Positions 25,627 to 27,469 of a stretch of 27,701 bases of DNA are shown here, piece by piece. Source of the stretch: Priapulus caudatus (Eukaryota; Priapulida; Priapulimorpha; Priapulimorphida; Priapulidae); the NCBI RefSeq assembly GCF_000485595.1, contig NW_014577874.1, positions 61,766-89,466 on the forward strand, given 5' to 3'. Positions within the stretch are counted from its first letter, which is position 1, and each line of letters opens with the position of its first letter. The translations under genes were made by a program, and so were the position numbers. Under the pieces are notes generated by a model. That model was not told the origin of the DNA, did no database searches, and worked only from the letters and a program-made list of their open reading frames with translations.

Positions 25627-26643
25627 TATCATCATCATCATTGTCATCATCATCATCATTGTCATCATAATCATCATCATCATCATCATTGTCATCATCA
25701 TCATCATCGTCGTTACCATCGTGATAATCATCGTCATCGTCGTGATTATAATCGTCGTCACCAGTATCGTCATCATCATTGTCATCATCATCATCATCGT
25801 CGTTACCATCGTTATAATCATCGTCATCATCGTGATTATCATCGTCGTCACCAGTATTGTCATCATCATCATCATTGTCATCATCATCATCATCGTCGTT
25901 ACCATCGTCGTTACCATCGTTATAATCATTGTCATCATCGTGATTATCATCGTCGTCACCAGTATCGTCATCATCATTGCTAGTATTTTCATGCTCATCA
26001 TTACCATTGTTATTACGATTGTCGACATTATTGACATTGTTATCATCATCATAATCGTAATCATCATCATCTGCATCATCTCTACTCCCTTCAGCCAGAA
26101 CATGAACTATGGCACAACTATCAATCAATCAATCGTGATCTGAAAGCAGGAATGATAAACTAAGCGCGCGTATAGATGGCGCTGGCATCTAGCTCACGTG
26201 TGCATGCGTCCGTCTCGTTCCGCAGCCTGCCTTCGGGTCGGTAGAAACCAGAGATGCACTTCTCACAGTTAATTCCCTCTGTGTAATCCTGCAGGGGGAC
26301 AAACATCACCGGTGACGTCAATATATATCATAGAGCGGGGGAAGCACTGCTCATAGGTTAACAATAAATCCCATCGAGCGAGGGATGCATTGTTATCACT
26401 GGTTATCAATAAATACCATCAAGCGAGGGAAGCAATGTTACCCCAAGTTATCAATAAATCCCATCCAGTGAGGGAAGGAAGCATCACGTGATGCGGCTGC
26501 ACGCGTATTGATGACGTCACTCACCCTGCAGTTCTGGCAGACGCCTCCACCGATGTATTGTCCGCTGATGTCCAAACTCATGCTCTTTGTGTCAACGTCA
26601 GCGTCGTACTCACACTGCTCAGAGTGGCCGTGGCAGTTACAGG
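278..26643 (-). CDS. LAMA5-like: Laminin alpha chain (alpha-3/5 type), internal part, 33 exons
   Basis: Secreted subunit of a laminin heterotrimer of the basement membrane. The 33 exons listed below join in one frame with GT-AG introns throughout. Seen: cysteine-rich LE modules (CxCxxxG...C...GxCxC...GxxCdxCxxGyyg), the L4b signatures SWRGYA and YVNRG, the NNGALQCGC re-entry into LE12, the CFCFG half-LE before L4a, and [14 protein letters not shown] and REQFMMVL in L4a. This LE/L4b/LE/L4a/LE order with 11 LE modules before L4b is that of LAMA5/LanA; alpha-1/2 chains have L4a-type domains in both places. LN+LE1 (right of the window) and LE22, coiled coil and LG domains (left) are missing only because the window ends. 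No promoter or 5' end is in view. Laminin alpha is near certain; calling it the alpha-3/5 orthologue rests on remembered family sequences. Confidence 0.95.
560..1324. other. Intron 32-33: 30-bp minisatellite and TCG/TCA array
   Basis: At 567-800, about eight ~30-bp units of AGCTGGTGATGATGACGAG plus TGCTTGTGTT. At 829-1100, a (TCG/TCA)n array which is open in every frame and is not coding. At 1185-1260, several short CCGGC-containing inverted motifs. Confidence 0.9.
1325..1536 (-). CDS. LAMA5-like: Exon 32: end of LE18 and LE19
   Basis: Phase 2 in (CACCACTAG), phase 1 out (GTCC|GTACGT). Encodes [16 protein letters not shown], then [30 protein letters not shown] and [15 protein letters not shown]. 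Contains sequon NDT. Confidence 0.94.
1537..1898. other. Intron 31-32
   Basis: Contains a (TAA)n microsatellite at 1687-1733 and short CTAGT-containing direct repeats at 1568-1605. Otherwise unremarkable, no exon signal. Confidence 0.8.
1899..2113 (-). CDS. LAMA5-like: Exon 31: end of LE17 and LE18 (first part)
   Basis: Phase 0 in (CCGTCGCAG), phase 2 out (GAGAT|GTAAGT). Encodes [20 protein letters not shown] then [16 protein letters not shown], matching human CPCPLSVPSNNFAEGC. The (A/P)NNFA motif marks this module. Contains sequon NNT. Confidence 0.95.
2334..2447 (-). CDS. LAMA5-like: Exon 30: end of LE16 and first half of LE17
   Basis: Phase 0-0, 114 bp (GTTGTTGCAG acceptor, GTC|GTAAGT donor). 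Encodes [20 protein letters not shown] then [10 protein letters not shown] and GECV, as in human CAPGFYRD...GRCVPCQCHGHSDRC...CV. Confidence 0.95.
2448..2787. other. Intron 29-30
   Basis: (CAA)n next to the exon 30 acceptor (2450-2470), an ACGC/ATGC microsatellite at 2477-2522, then unique sequence with no exon-like signal. Confidence 0.8.
2788..2914 (-). CDS. LAMA5-like: Exon 29: end of L4a and return into LE16
   Basis: Phase 2 in (TTTCGTGCAG), phase 0 out (GAG|GTACGT). Encodes (M)[31 protein letters not shown]. VEQCQCPxxYxGxSCE is the typical exit from L4a back into the LE. Acceptor-side intron is a ~960-bp GA tract. Confidence 0.95.
2933..3899. repeat. ~960-bp polypurine GA tract
   Basis: Almost pure purine on the plus strand (GAGAGAGAGGGGTGAGAGAG-type units). 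It fills most of the intron between exons 28 and 29 and abuts the polypyrimidine side of the exon 29 acceptor. The long Ser/Leu/Pro open frames on the other strand are products of the repeat. An AT-rich patch with TATATA runs follows at 3975-4065. Confidence 0.95.
4098..4312 (-). CDS. LAMA5-like: Exon 28: L4a domain
   Basis: Phase 0 in (TGTGTACAG), phase 2 out (CAAT|GTGAGA). Encodes NNISVVHTS, then [20 protein letters not shown] and [10 protein letters not shown], matching [21 protein letters not shown] of human alpha-5. The reading frame continues past the donor for only one codon before a stop. Confidence 0.95.
4535..4630 (-). CDS. LAMA5-like: Exon 27: L4a domain
   Basis: Phase 0-0, 96 bp, too short for a long ORF call. 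Encodes [16 protein letters not shown] then [15 protein letters not shown](R/T)L is the most conserved L4a motif, following directly on YLGDK of exon 26. Acceptor CGTCTGCAG, donor ACG|GTAGGTGGCGCC. Confidence 0.95.
4656..4669 (-). promoter_or_regulatory. CTCF-type motif
   Basis: The minus strand reads CCACTAGAGGGCGC, a 14/14 match to the consensus CCASYAGRKGGCRS. It is in the intron next to the SYGG exon of L4a. Binding is untested. Confidence 0.5.
5095..5530. mobile_element. Helentron/pearl-like element: tandem core, ACGG microsatellite, 3' hairpin
   Basis: Two diverged ~150-bp units (CCTTTGACC...CCAA(A/T)TTCG...GAATAT(T/C)AAGA...TTTGTGCCGTAACT and its relative), then (ACGG)4 at 5455-5474, then a tail with the hairpin CTGACTTCGTCAG (5503-5515). 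Core repeats, tetranucleotide microsatellite and hairpin tail is the plan of 'pearl'/HINE elements of molluscs and other marine animals. Ends are approximate. Confidence 0.6.
5669..5850. mobile_element. MITE with TA target duplication
   Basis: 182 bp. Ends read CCGTATATACTCGCGTAATA and, reverse-complemented, CCGTACTATATGATCGCGTA, followed by ATAACCGC on both sides. Flanked by TA (5667-5668 and 5851-5852), as for Tc1/mariner-type MITEs. No ORF. Confidence 0.8.
5957..6133 (-). CDS. LAMA5-like: Exon 26: L4a (laminin IV type A) domain
   Basis: Phase 0-0, 177 bp (CCCCGCAG acceptor, AAG|GTACGA donor). Encodes [13 protein letters not shown] at the start of L4a and [13 protein letters not shown] at the end, matching human VDMEGWVLL and YWQAPPSYLGDR. 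Contains sequon NVT. Confidence 0.95.
6279..6413. repeat. 11-bp satellite AGCGCATATAT
   Basis: About twelve nearly identical 11-bp units alternating GCGC and ATATATA, with ACAT variants at both ends, in the intron before exon 26. Confidence 0.95.
6648..6788 (-). CDS. LAMA5-like: Exon 25: end of LE15, first half of LE16, start of L4a
   Basis: Phase 0-0, 141 bp (TACCGCAG-type acceptor, TAC|GTAGGTGGCGCC donor). Encodes [20 protein letters not shown], then [23 protein letters not shown](A/V)T followed by SS is the point where L4a interrupts LE16 in alpha-5. Confidence 0.95.
6789..7152. repeat. Intron 24-25: CT microsatellite
   Basis: Mostly (CT)n at 6930-7145 with TCTATC runs. Open frames here are artefacts of the repeat. 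Confidence 0.9.
7153..7297 (-). CDS. LAMA5-like: Exon 24: end of LE14 and start of LE15
   Basis: Phase 2 in (CTGCTTCAG), phase 0 out (AAG|GTATGT). Encodes [20 protein letters not shown] then [13 protein letters not shown] and GDCICK. Cysteine spacing joins exon 23 and exon 25 into complete LE modules. Confidence 0.94.
7298..7640. repeat. Intron 23-24: degenerate ~22-bp repeat
   Basis: Many diverged copies of a unit like ATGACATGGAACACG over 7305-7560, interrupted by the telomere-type tract at 7392-7416. Confidence 0.75.
7392..7416. repeat. Interstitial telomere-type repeat (CCCTAA)4
   Basis: Four perfect units of ACCCTA/CCCTAA in the intron between exons 23 and 24, bounded by ordinary sequence on both sides. 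Confidence 0.95.
7641..7842 (-). CDS. LAMA5-like: Exon 23: LE13 and start of LE14
   Basis: Phase 1 in (TTCCTTGCAG), phase 2 out (CCG|GTAGGT). Encodes the short LE13 ([19 protein letters not shown] ... FGYDPFIGC, compare human CDCGARLCDELTGQCICPP...LVGC) and the first half of LE14 ([18 protein letters not shown]). Contains sequon NMT. Confidence 0.95.
7921..8502. repeat. ~55-bp tandem array built on the exon 22 donor, with an inverted block
   Basis: Units of 54-57 bp include GGCTATGTAGTGTGG, GGTTATGTAGTAAC and CTTACACACACACTTACTCT; the last is the reverse complement of the exon 22 donor AGA|GTAAGTGTGTGTG. Units are in one orientation at 7921-8198, reversed at about 8199-8355, then forward again to 8502. 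The array continues at 9360-9395 after a transposon insertion, right up to the true exon edge. Confidence 0.92.
8503..9359. mobile_element. Non-autonomous hAT-like DNA transposon
   Basis: An 857-bp AT-rich insertion whose ends read CAGTGATGGGAATCG and, reverse-complemented, TAGTGATGTCCCGATGATCG. Subterminal regions are full of ATCGATTATCG-type motifs on both sides. It is flanked by GTTATGTT (8495-8502) and GTTATGTA (9360-9367), an 8-bp target duplication with one mismatch. 8-bp duplications and CAGTG ends are hAT hallmarks. I see no transposase ORF. It interrupts the tandem array, so it is younger than the array. Confidence 0.82.
9396..9604 (-). CDS. LAMA5-like: Exon 22: end of L4b and LE12
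   Basis: Phase 2 in (CACACACAG), phase 1 out (CCAGA|GTAAGTGTG). Encodes [20 protein letters not shown] then [13 protein letters not shown] ... [16 protein letters not shown](L/R)xCGC is the junction between L4b and LE12 in alpha-3/5 chains. The donor region (about 40 bp) is the seed of the tandem array at 7921-8502. Confidence 0.96.
9605..10078. repeat. Intron 21-22: GA microsatellites and a ~152-bp tandem duplication
   Basis: A segment including GGAGAGATAACAGAGAGACG and TAATGTTCTAGAACTGTCAT occurs at about 9740-9798 and 9892-9948, each copy preceded by a GA tract. CACA-rich sequence follows at 10010-10070. Confidence 0.85.
10079..10194 (-). CDS. LAMA5-like: Exon 21: L4b domain, C-terminal part
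   Basis: Phase 0 in (CGTGTAG), phase 2 out (GTGGA|GTGAGT). Encodes [20 protein letters not shown] then [16 protein letters not shown], matching human DYVLVVPENVY...KSYDFISHCAAQGYHI. Confidence 0.95.
10400..11015. mobile_element. Second Helentron/pearl-like element: four ~148-bp core repeats and 3' hairpin
   Basis: Four core units start near 10431, 10583, 10729 and 10875 (spacing 152, 146, 146), sharing GATGTGTAAGTATA, TTTGGTAGCGCTAGGTCAAT, GAGTTATAGAGCGGA and GCAGTGACCTGGTTTTGGT. They are followed by (CGG)n and a hairpin 10984-11014 with stem GTATCCCC/GGGGATAC and inner GACTTCGTC, as in the element at 5095-5530. Open frames across it are not coding. Confidence 0.6.
11188..11327 (-). CDS. LAMA5-like: Exon 20: L4b domain
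   Basis: Phase 1 in (GTGCTGCAG), phase 0 out (ATG|GTAGGT). Encodes [20 protein letters not shown] then [15 protein letters not shown]. The paired cysteines and R(K)SLWM match human CPHGYGCRTLV...VPKGRWLWLDYV. Contains sequon NFT. Confidence 0.94.
11487..11616 (-). CDS. LAMA5-like: Exon 19: L4b domain
   Basis: Phase 0 in (TCCTTCAG), phase 1 out (GAAG|GTACGC). Encodes [20 protein letters not shown] and [17 protein letters not shown], a clear match to the human segment [21 protein letters not shown] with VLINAGRVWQG. Confidence 0.95.
11911..12061 (-). CDS. LAMA5-like: Exon 18: L4b domain
   Basis: Phase 2 in (TATCTGTAG), phase 0 out (GAG|GTAGGTGGC). Encodes [20 protein letters not shown] then [20 protein letters not shown]. 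The [12 protein letters not shown] stretch sits where human has the variable C...LPSRFPKPP...VI region. Similarity is weak, but both junction phases fit exons 17 and 19. The 2.1-kb intron before it includes the assembly gap. Confidence 0.88.
12199..12481. repeat. Left arm of a large inverted repeat around the gap
   Basis: Reverse complement of the right arm at 13144-13630 apart from an insertion in the latter. From the outer end it carries CCTGAAAC, a GAGTTTCTGAGTTTCCGAG minisatellite, unique sequence with CCGCCAGATGGCGCTACG, and a G-rich inner end that runs into the gap. Confidence 0.9.
12482..13143. other. Assembly gap (662 N)
   Basis: Run of undetermined bases between the two G/C-rich inner ends of an inverted repeat. 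No exon appears to be missing: exon 17 and exon 18 join in compatible phase (2 to 2). Confidence 0.99.
13144..13630. repeat. Right arm of the inverted repeat around the gap
   Basis: Mirror of 12199-12481, including the CTCCCC inner end, the GTAGCAGAACTACGAGAG core, the AGAAACTCGG minisatellite and the outer GTTTCAGG. It is longer than the left arm because a small transposon sits at 13298-13532. Confidence 0.9.
13298..13532. mobile_element. MITE inserted in the right arm
   Basis: About 235 bp with terminal inverted repeats of about 80 bp: CTAAAC, GGCCGTTGTCAGAAAC, AAAATTAGTCTTAACATTAG and later TAGACCGTCGACAG, all mirrored at the other end. Against the left arm it replaces about 20 bp, so the exact ends and target duplication are not clear. 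Confidence 0.78.
13792..14073 (-). repeat. Three copies of the exon 17 end plus donor
   Basis: Copies at about 13792-13848, 13893-13950 and 14016-14073; the original is 14141-14190. Each holds ~37 bp of exon 17 edge, the intact donor GA|GTGAGTATATA and a GTGC/GTAC microsatellite spacer. The outer two have CAGTGAACCTGTGG and the inner one CAGCGAACCTGCGG like the true exon. Confidence 0.9.
14152..14234 (-). CDS. LAMA5-like: Exon 17: L4b domain
   Basis: Short 83-bp exon, phase 0 in (TTCGTTGCAG), phase 2 out (GGAGA|GTGAGTATAT). Encodes [20 protein letters not shown] then RCLRKDG, aligned with VTLVPIEEF...PRVSC of human L4b. Its last ~37 bp and donor are copied three times in the downstream intron (13792-14073). 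Confidence 0.92.
14235..14551. repeat. Intron 16-17: short tandem duplications
   Basis: GTGACGTCATCATT-type sequence twice at 14254-14300 and a ~60-bp duplication at 14409-14530 (GACGCTCTACGC(C/T)GC ... GCGGTAACGCG). No exon signal. Confidence 0.75.
14552..14666 (-). CDS. LAMA5-like: Exon 16: L4b domain
   Basis: Phase 2 in (CCGTCAG), phase 0 out (ATC|GTGAGT). Encodes [20 protein letters not shown] then [14 protein letters not shown], matching the human segment LCRGTA...VFHLDSEASVRLTAE. The frame is set by the phases of the flanking exons. Confidence 0.92.
14667..15128. repeat. Intron 15-16: diverged ~170-bp tandem repeat
   Basis: Phrases such as ACAATGCACACCAGTCGCAA and GCACACCCTGTC recur around 14775, 14885, 14950 and 15052, suggesting two to three old tandem copies. 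No exon signal. Confidence 0.7.
15129..15292 (-). CDS. LAMA5-like: Exon 15: L4b domain
   Basis: Phase 0 in (CGTGTGCAG), phase 2 out (ACAG|GTACGG). Encodes [20 protein letters not shown] then [20 protein letters not shown], matching the human PGRYALVVEYANE...VAVHTPQRAPQQGLLSL segment. Confidence 0.94.
15432..15719. mobile_element. Near-palindromic MITE with TAA target duplication
   Basis: 288 bp with inverted arms of about 115 bp beginning AGC(C/T)GCAATATGCGCATCC and reaching AACTAGAGTTTATTTTGTCA near the centre, around a ~60-bp loop. Flanked by TAA at 15429-15431 and 15720-15722. A 3-bp TWA duplication would suit the PIF/Harbinger superfamily, but the family assignment is inference. Confidence 0.82.
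15845..15896 (-). repeat. Three copies of the exon 14 donor-proximal ~22 bp
   Basis: CGCC(C/G)CCTACACACCA(C/G)... units. On the minus strand GTAGGGGGCGCC follows the exon and recurs ~22 bp later; the third unit is degraded. Confidence 0.7.
15897..16160 (-). CDS. LAMA5-like: Exon 14: L4b domain
   Basis: Phase 0-0, 264 bp (88 codons). Encodes [18 protein letters not shown], aligned with DYVVLLPSAYYEAALLQ of human alpha-5, then a region with two cysteines and a variable linker. Acceptor CATCACTGCAG, donor CAG|GTAGGGGGCGCC. The donor and the next ~15 bp are repeated twice further downstream. Confidence 0.94.
16190..16345. repeat. GA/GAGC microsatellite
   Basis: GAGAGCGAGAGAGCGAGAG runs just downstream (minus strand sense, upstream) of the exon 14 acceptor. 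Not coding. Confidence 0.9.
16443..16960 (-). repeat. About six degraded copies of the exon 13 end plus donor
   Basis: Units of roughly 77-83 bp, each with a CGCACGTACCAGGAACAC-like donor edge, a GTCCACGAGGTCAGG-like exon piece and a CT/CCCTC tract. The intact original is at 16963-17000. Copies contain many small indels. A 22-base T run lies at 16477-16495. This array makes the long open frames in this region, which are not coding. Confidence 0.85.
16972..17126 (-). CDS. LAMA5-like: Exon 13: L4b domain
   Basis: Phase 1 in (TTTCCGTAG), phase 0 out (CTG|GTACGT). Encodes [25 protein letters not shown] and VDAVFL, matching the human segment around PAFITV...PFVLNPGTW. The terminal ~40 bp and the donor are repeated about six times downstream (16443-16960). 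Confidence 0.93.
17127..17624. repeat. Intron 12-13: two minisatellites
   Basis: GAACAGGCACCTGTCTATAA with AAGGACAC recurs about three times at 17195-17370. A ~36-bp GACATTGAGACAGACAATGA unit recurs about five times at 17435-17605, next to the exon 12 donor. Confidence 0.85.
17625..17754 (-). CDS. LAMA5-like: Exon 12: L4b domain
   Basis: Phase 0 in (TTCGTACAG), phase 1 out (ACGA|GTAAGT). Encodes [20 protein letters not shown] and [10 protein letters not shown]. The YVNRG motif matches the corresponding part of human LAMA5 L4b (FRYVNRGAMSVSGRV). Confidence 0.94.
17755..18242. repeat. Intron 11-12: 33-bp-type minisatellite and AT microsatellite
   Basis: AACAATGCAACCATAGAACA and AACAAT(C)GAACCATTGAAC-type units at 17760-17990, starting a few bases from the exon 12 acceptor, then (TA)n at 18045-18130. 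Confidence 0.85.
18243..18499 (-). CDS. LAMA5-like: Exon 11: LE11 (truncated) and start of L4b
   Basis: Phase 1 in (CCCCTTGCAG), phase 0 out (CAG|GTACAC). Starts as an LE ([27 protein letters not shown]) which stops after about the sixth cysteine and runs into [20 protein letters not shown] and [18 protein letters not shown] is a signature of the N-terminal part of the alpha-3/5 L4b (IV'') domain. Confidence 0.95.
18500..18846. other. Intron 10-11
   Basis: A few short GTAGCGGAAC / GTAGCAAAAC repeats at 18525-18595. Otherwise I see nothing in it. Confidence 0.7.
18847..19005 (-). CDS. LAMA5-like: Exon 10: LE10
   Basis: Phase 1-1 exon of 159 bp, LE module [15 protein letters not shown] ... 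[16 protein letters not shown]. The long last loop before the final cysteine matches LE10 of alpha-5. Acceptor GTGCTGCAG (copied again at 19084-19120 in the intron just upstream), donor AGT|GTGAGT. Confidence 0.94.
19084..19120 (-). repeat. Copy of the LE10 exon start plus acceptor
   Basis: About 37 bp identical to 18998-19034, including the acceptor GTGCTGCAG and the first ~8 bases of exon 10. It lies ~85 bp upstream of the true acceptor on the minus strand. Confidence 0.88.
19397..19465 (-). CDS. LAMA5-like: Exon 9: LE9, second half
   Basis: Short 69-bp phase 1-1 exon (TGTCTTACAG acceptor, G|GTGAGTC donor) coding [18 protein letters not shown] then REGCQ. It supplies the last cysteines of LE9, with FWNL at the position of FWGL in human LE9. 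Confidence 0.91.
19466..19706. repeat. Intron 8-9: ~30-bp minisatellite with GATGGCGCCACTG
   Basis: Five to six units at 19505-19655, each with CACACGATGGCGCCACTGA plus a variable CTCCCA/CTCACA tail, filling the intron that splits LE9. Confidence 0.88.
19707..19802 (-). CDS. LAMA5-like: Exon 8: LE9, first half
   Basis: Phase 1 in (TCGTTGCAG), phase 1 out (ACAG|GTAGGC). Encodes [15 protein letters not shown] then [13 protein letters not shown] is shared with LE9 of human alpha-5. Unlike the neighbouring LE modules this one is split by an intron. Confidence 0.92.
19803..20299. repeat. Intron 7-8: CAGAACAT repeats and GT/GC microsatellite
   Basis: CAGAACATCAGAATAGCAGA-type repeats at 19845-19945 and (GT/GTGC)n at 20197-20295. 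No exon signal. Confidence 0.85.
20300..20332 (-). repeat. Copy of the LE8 exon end plus donor
   Basis: TTACTCAC followed by CTCGCA(G/C)AGCGGGTAG on the plus strand repeats the true exon 7 edge at 20412-20440. The donor reads GAGT|GTGAGTAAC instead of GAGG|GTGAGTAAC. GT/GC microsatellite separates the copies. Confidence 0.85.
20420..20554 (-). CDS. LAMA5-like: Exon 7: LE8
   Basis: Phase 1-1 exon of 135 bp, one LE module ([13 protein letters not shown] ... [11 protein letters not shown]). Acceptor GTGCTTGCAG, donor GAGG|GTGAGTAAC followed by a GT/GC-repeat intron. A partial copy of its end and donor lies at 20300-20332. Confidence 0.95.
20555..20900. other. Intron 6-7: pyrimidine-rich
   Basis: CT/CCCTC-rich sequence at 20700-20870. 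No exon signal. Confidence 0.75.
20901..21035 (-). CDS. LAMA5-like: Exon 6: LE7
   Basis: Phase 1-1 exon of 135 bp, one LE module beginning [13 protein letters not shown] and ending [11 protein letters not shown]. Acceptor ATGTTTTAG, donor C|GTAAGTT. Eight-cysteine LE spacing is intact. Confidence 0.94.
21304..21441 (-). CDS. LAMA5-like: Exon 5: LE6
   Basis: Phase 1-1 exon of 138 bp, one LE module ([13 protein letters not shown] ... [12 protein letters not shown]). Acceptor GTTGCTTGCAG, donor AAG|GTGATC, a weaker donor than its neighbours. It is separated from LE5 by a 3.3-kb intron, the largest in the window, which holds the coiled-coil exon. Confidence 0.94.
21442..23283. other. Intron between LE5/coiled-coil exon and LE6: AT-rich
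   Basis: (TA)n at 21945-21985 and 22095-22120, (GATA)n at 22990-23040. TTATTAGGAAGTA occurs at 22800-22812 and 22940-22952, bracketing ~127 bp that begins ACTAGCCGGGTAACCGGCG and may be a short interspersed insertion. I see no LE-type exon. Confidence 0.6.
23158..23325. repeat. ~37-bp minisatellite at the end of the coiled-coil exon
   Basis: About four copies of a unit containing GTAGCTGTCCGGAGCGTAGG and CGCCCGACTATAACC. The last codons and the stop of the candidate exon fall inside this repeat. Confidence 0.85.
23284..24215 (-). CDS. Candidate alternative terminal exon: repeat region plus coiled coil, with stop
   Basis: Lies in the intron between LE5 and LE6. A pyrimidine-rich acceptor (CACACTTTTTCAG) opens in phase 1, matching the phase-1 donor of the LE5 exon, and the frame stays open for 310 codons to TAG at 23286-23284. 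Residues 16-72 are six degenerate GGASDES-type repeats; about 73-124 is Gly/Pro/Asp-rich; about 125-303 is a strong coiled coil ([29 protein letters not shown], then an Arg/Glu-rich stretch, then [20 protein letters not shown]). Four sequons (NES, NAS, NYT, NAT) suit a secreted protein. Splicing LE5 to it would give LN-LE1-5-coiled coil ending RSGQLPRL. I do not recognise the coiled coil as a known family. It could instead be a nested gene or a chance GC-rich ORF. The nearest AATAAA on this strand that I found is far downstream (22329-22324). Confidence 0.6.
23897..23910 (+). promoter_or_regulatory. CTCF-type motif (first of a pair)
   Basis: CCAGCAGGGGGCGC, 14/14 match to CCASYAGRKGGCRS, inside the candidate coiled-coil exon. 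A second perfect match lies 48 bp away in the same orientation. Confidence 0.5.
23945..23958 (+). promoter_or_regulatory. CTCF-type motif (second of a pair)
   Basis: CCAGTAGGGGGCGC, 14/14 match to CCASYAGRKGGCRS, preceded by GTCA like the first copy (GTCACCAG in both), so the pair probably arose by duplication. Confidence 0.5.
24001..24171 (-). repeat. In-frame minisatellite in the candidate coiled-coil exon
   Basis: Six degenerate units spelling GGASDES(L)nn on the minus strand. Unit starts are spaced 33, 30, 30, 33 and 33 bp, all multiples of three. On the plus strand each unit carries GAGGCGCCACCTAG-like sequence. Confidence 0.85.
24361..24660 (-). repeat. Three copies of the LE5 exon end plus donor
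   Basis: Copies start near 24361, 24493 and 24620; the real exon edge is at 24748. Units are about 127-132 bp. Each has ~35 bp identical or nearly so to the last bases of exon 4, the intact donor AAT|GTAAGT and then a (GGA)n / polypurine spacer (plus-strand sense). Confidence 0.9.
24751..24888 (-). CDS. LAMA5-like: Exon 4: LE5
   Basis: Phase 1-1 exon of 138 bp with one LE module ([13 protein letters not shown] ... [11 protein letters not shown]). Acceptor ATGTTTTCAG, donor AAT|GTAAGT. Its last ~35 bp plus the donor are copied three times in the following intron. It is also the exon that could splice in the same phase to the coiled-coil exon at 24215. Reading through its donor instead meets a stop about 30 codons later. 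Confidence 0.95.
24889..25306. other. Intron 3-4: AT-rich, no feature
   Basis: ATTAATTA-rich sequence (24900-25075) then mixed sequence. Nothing else recognised. Confidence 0.75.
25307..25579 (-). CDS. LAMA5-like: Exon 3: LE3 and LE4
   Basis: A 273-bp phase 1-1 exon carrying two complete LE modules, [19 protein letters not shown] onward and [13 protein letters not shown] onward, each ending in the aromatic-rich GYY / GFFDFPHC motif. Two modules in one exon is unusual here, since the next modules have one exon each. Donor C|GTGAGTT. Confidence 0.94.
25585..26090. repeat. (ATC)n array
   Basis: About 500 bp of ATC with GTC, GTT and ACC variants, organised in higher-order units of ~70-120 bp (CATCATCATCGTCGTTACC ... 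CACCAGTATCGTC). It starts at the exon 3 acceptor and is open in several frames on both strands. Poly-Ile, poly-His and poly-Asp frames here are not genes. Confidence 0.93.
26198..26288 (-). CDS. LAMA5-like: Exon 2: LE2, second half
   Basis: Phase 0 in (CCCTGCAG acceptor), phase 1 out (C|GTGAGCT). Encodes [20 protein letters not shown] then [10 protein letters not shown], the C-terminal half of LE2. It contains a possible N-glycosylation sequon, NET. Each base of the exon fits the LE cysteine spacing from the previous exon. Confidence 0.92.
26345..26480. repeat. Three ~54-bp tandem units in intron 1-2
   Basis: CAATAAAT(C/A)CCATC plus GAGCGAGGGA recurs three times, ending close to the exon 1 donor. 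Confidence 0.82.
26525..26643 (-). CDS. LAMA5-like: Exon 1 of window: LE2, first half
   Basis: Enters in phase 1 after a TTCTTGCAG acceptor and ends in phase 0 at GG|GTGAGTG. Begins [10 protein letters not shown] and carries the long first loop ([10 protein letters not shown]) and IGGGVCQNC typical of the second LE of alpha-5 (human CNCYGHATDC...GGGVC). The exon coding LE1 must lie beyond the right edge. Confidence 0.93.
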
Positions 26644-26654
26644 CTGCAAGAACA

Positions 26655-27460
26655 CATGCCGTGGTGAGGGGGGCGAGGGTTAGAGGATGGGATGGTGTGT
26701 GTGGTGAGGGTGAGGGGGCGGGGGTTAGAGGATGGGATGGTGTGTGTGGTGAGGGTGATGGGGCGGGGTTGGAGGATGGGATGGTGTGTGTGGTGAGGTG
26801 AGGTGGGCGGGTTGTGAGGATGGGGATGTGTGTGTGTGGTGAGGGTAAGGGGGGCGGGGCTTAGAGGTGGATAGTGTTGTGTGGTGAGCGGTGAGGGGGA
26901 GCAGGGTTAGAGGATGGGATGGGTTGTGTTTAGGGTGGAGGGCCGGGCGCTTGGAGGAATGGGATGGTCGTGTGTGGTGAAGAGGTAAGGGTGGGGCGGG
27001 GGTCTAGAGGATCGGGATGGTGTGGTGTGGGTGCAAGGGGCGGGGGTTAGAGGATGGGATGGTGTGTGTTGGTGAGGGTGGGGGGGCTGGAGGTTGAGAT
27101 GGGATGGGGTGTGTGGTGAGGGTGAGGGGGGGGGGGGGGTTGGAGGATAGGAATGGTGGTGTGTAGGTGAGGGGTGAGGGGGGCGGGGGTTTGGAGGATG
27201 GGGATAGTGTGTGTGGTGGGAGGTGTGGGGGCAGGGGTTGGAGGATATGGGATGCGTGTGGTGATAGTGAGGGTGAGGTGGGGCGGCAGGTTAAGACGGA
27301 TGGAATGGTTGGTCGGTGAGGTATGAGGTGAGGGCGGGCGGTTGGAAGGATGGGATGCCGTGCCGTGTTGTGAGGGTGAGGGGGCAGGGGTTTGGGGATG
27401 CGATTGGTTGTGTGCGGTGAGGGGTGAGGGGCGGAGGGTTAGGAGGTATGGGATTGGTGT
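26655..27460. repeat. G-rich ~50-bp minisatellite, about 15 degraded copies
   Basis: Units of the type GGTGAGGGTGAGGGGGCGGG followed by TTAGAGGATGGGATGGTGTG. Copies left of about 26,770 are clean; further right there are many one-base indels in the G runs. It lies in the intron upstream of exon 1. Confidence 0.9.
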
Positions 27461-27469
27461 GTACCACCC

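Noticed and set aside
25454-26143. Long poly-Ile, poly-His, poly-Met and poly-Asp ORFs on both strands
   Set aside because: All are readings of the (ATC)n array, which is open in several frames at once.
14152-26643. Two separate genes divided by the gap
   Set aside because: Exon 17 (right of the gap) ends in phase 2 and exon 18 (left) begins in phase 2, and both align to consecutive parts of the L4b domain.
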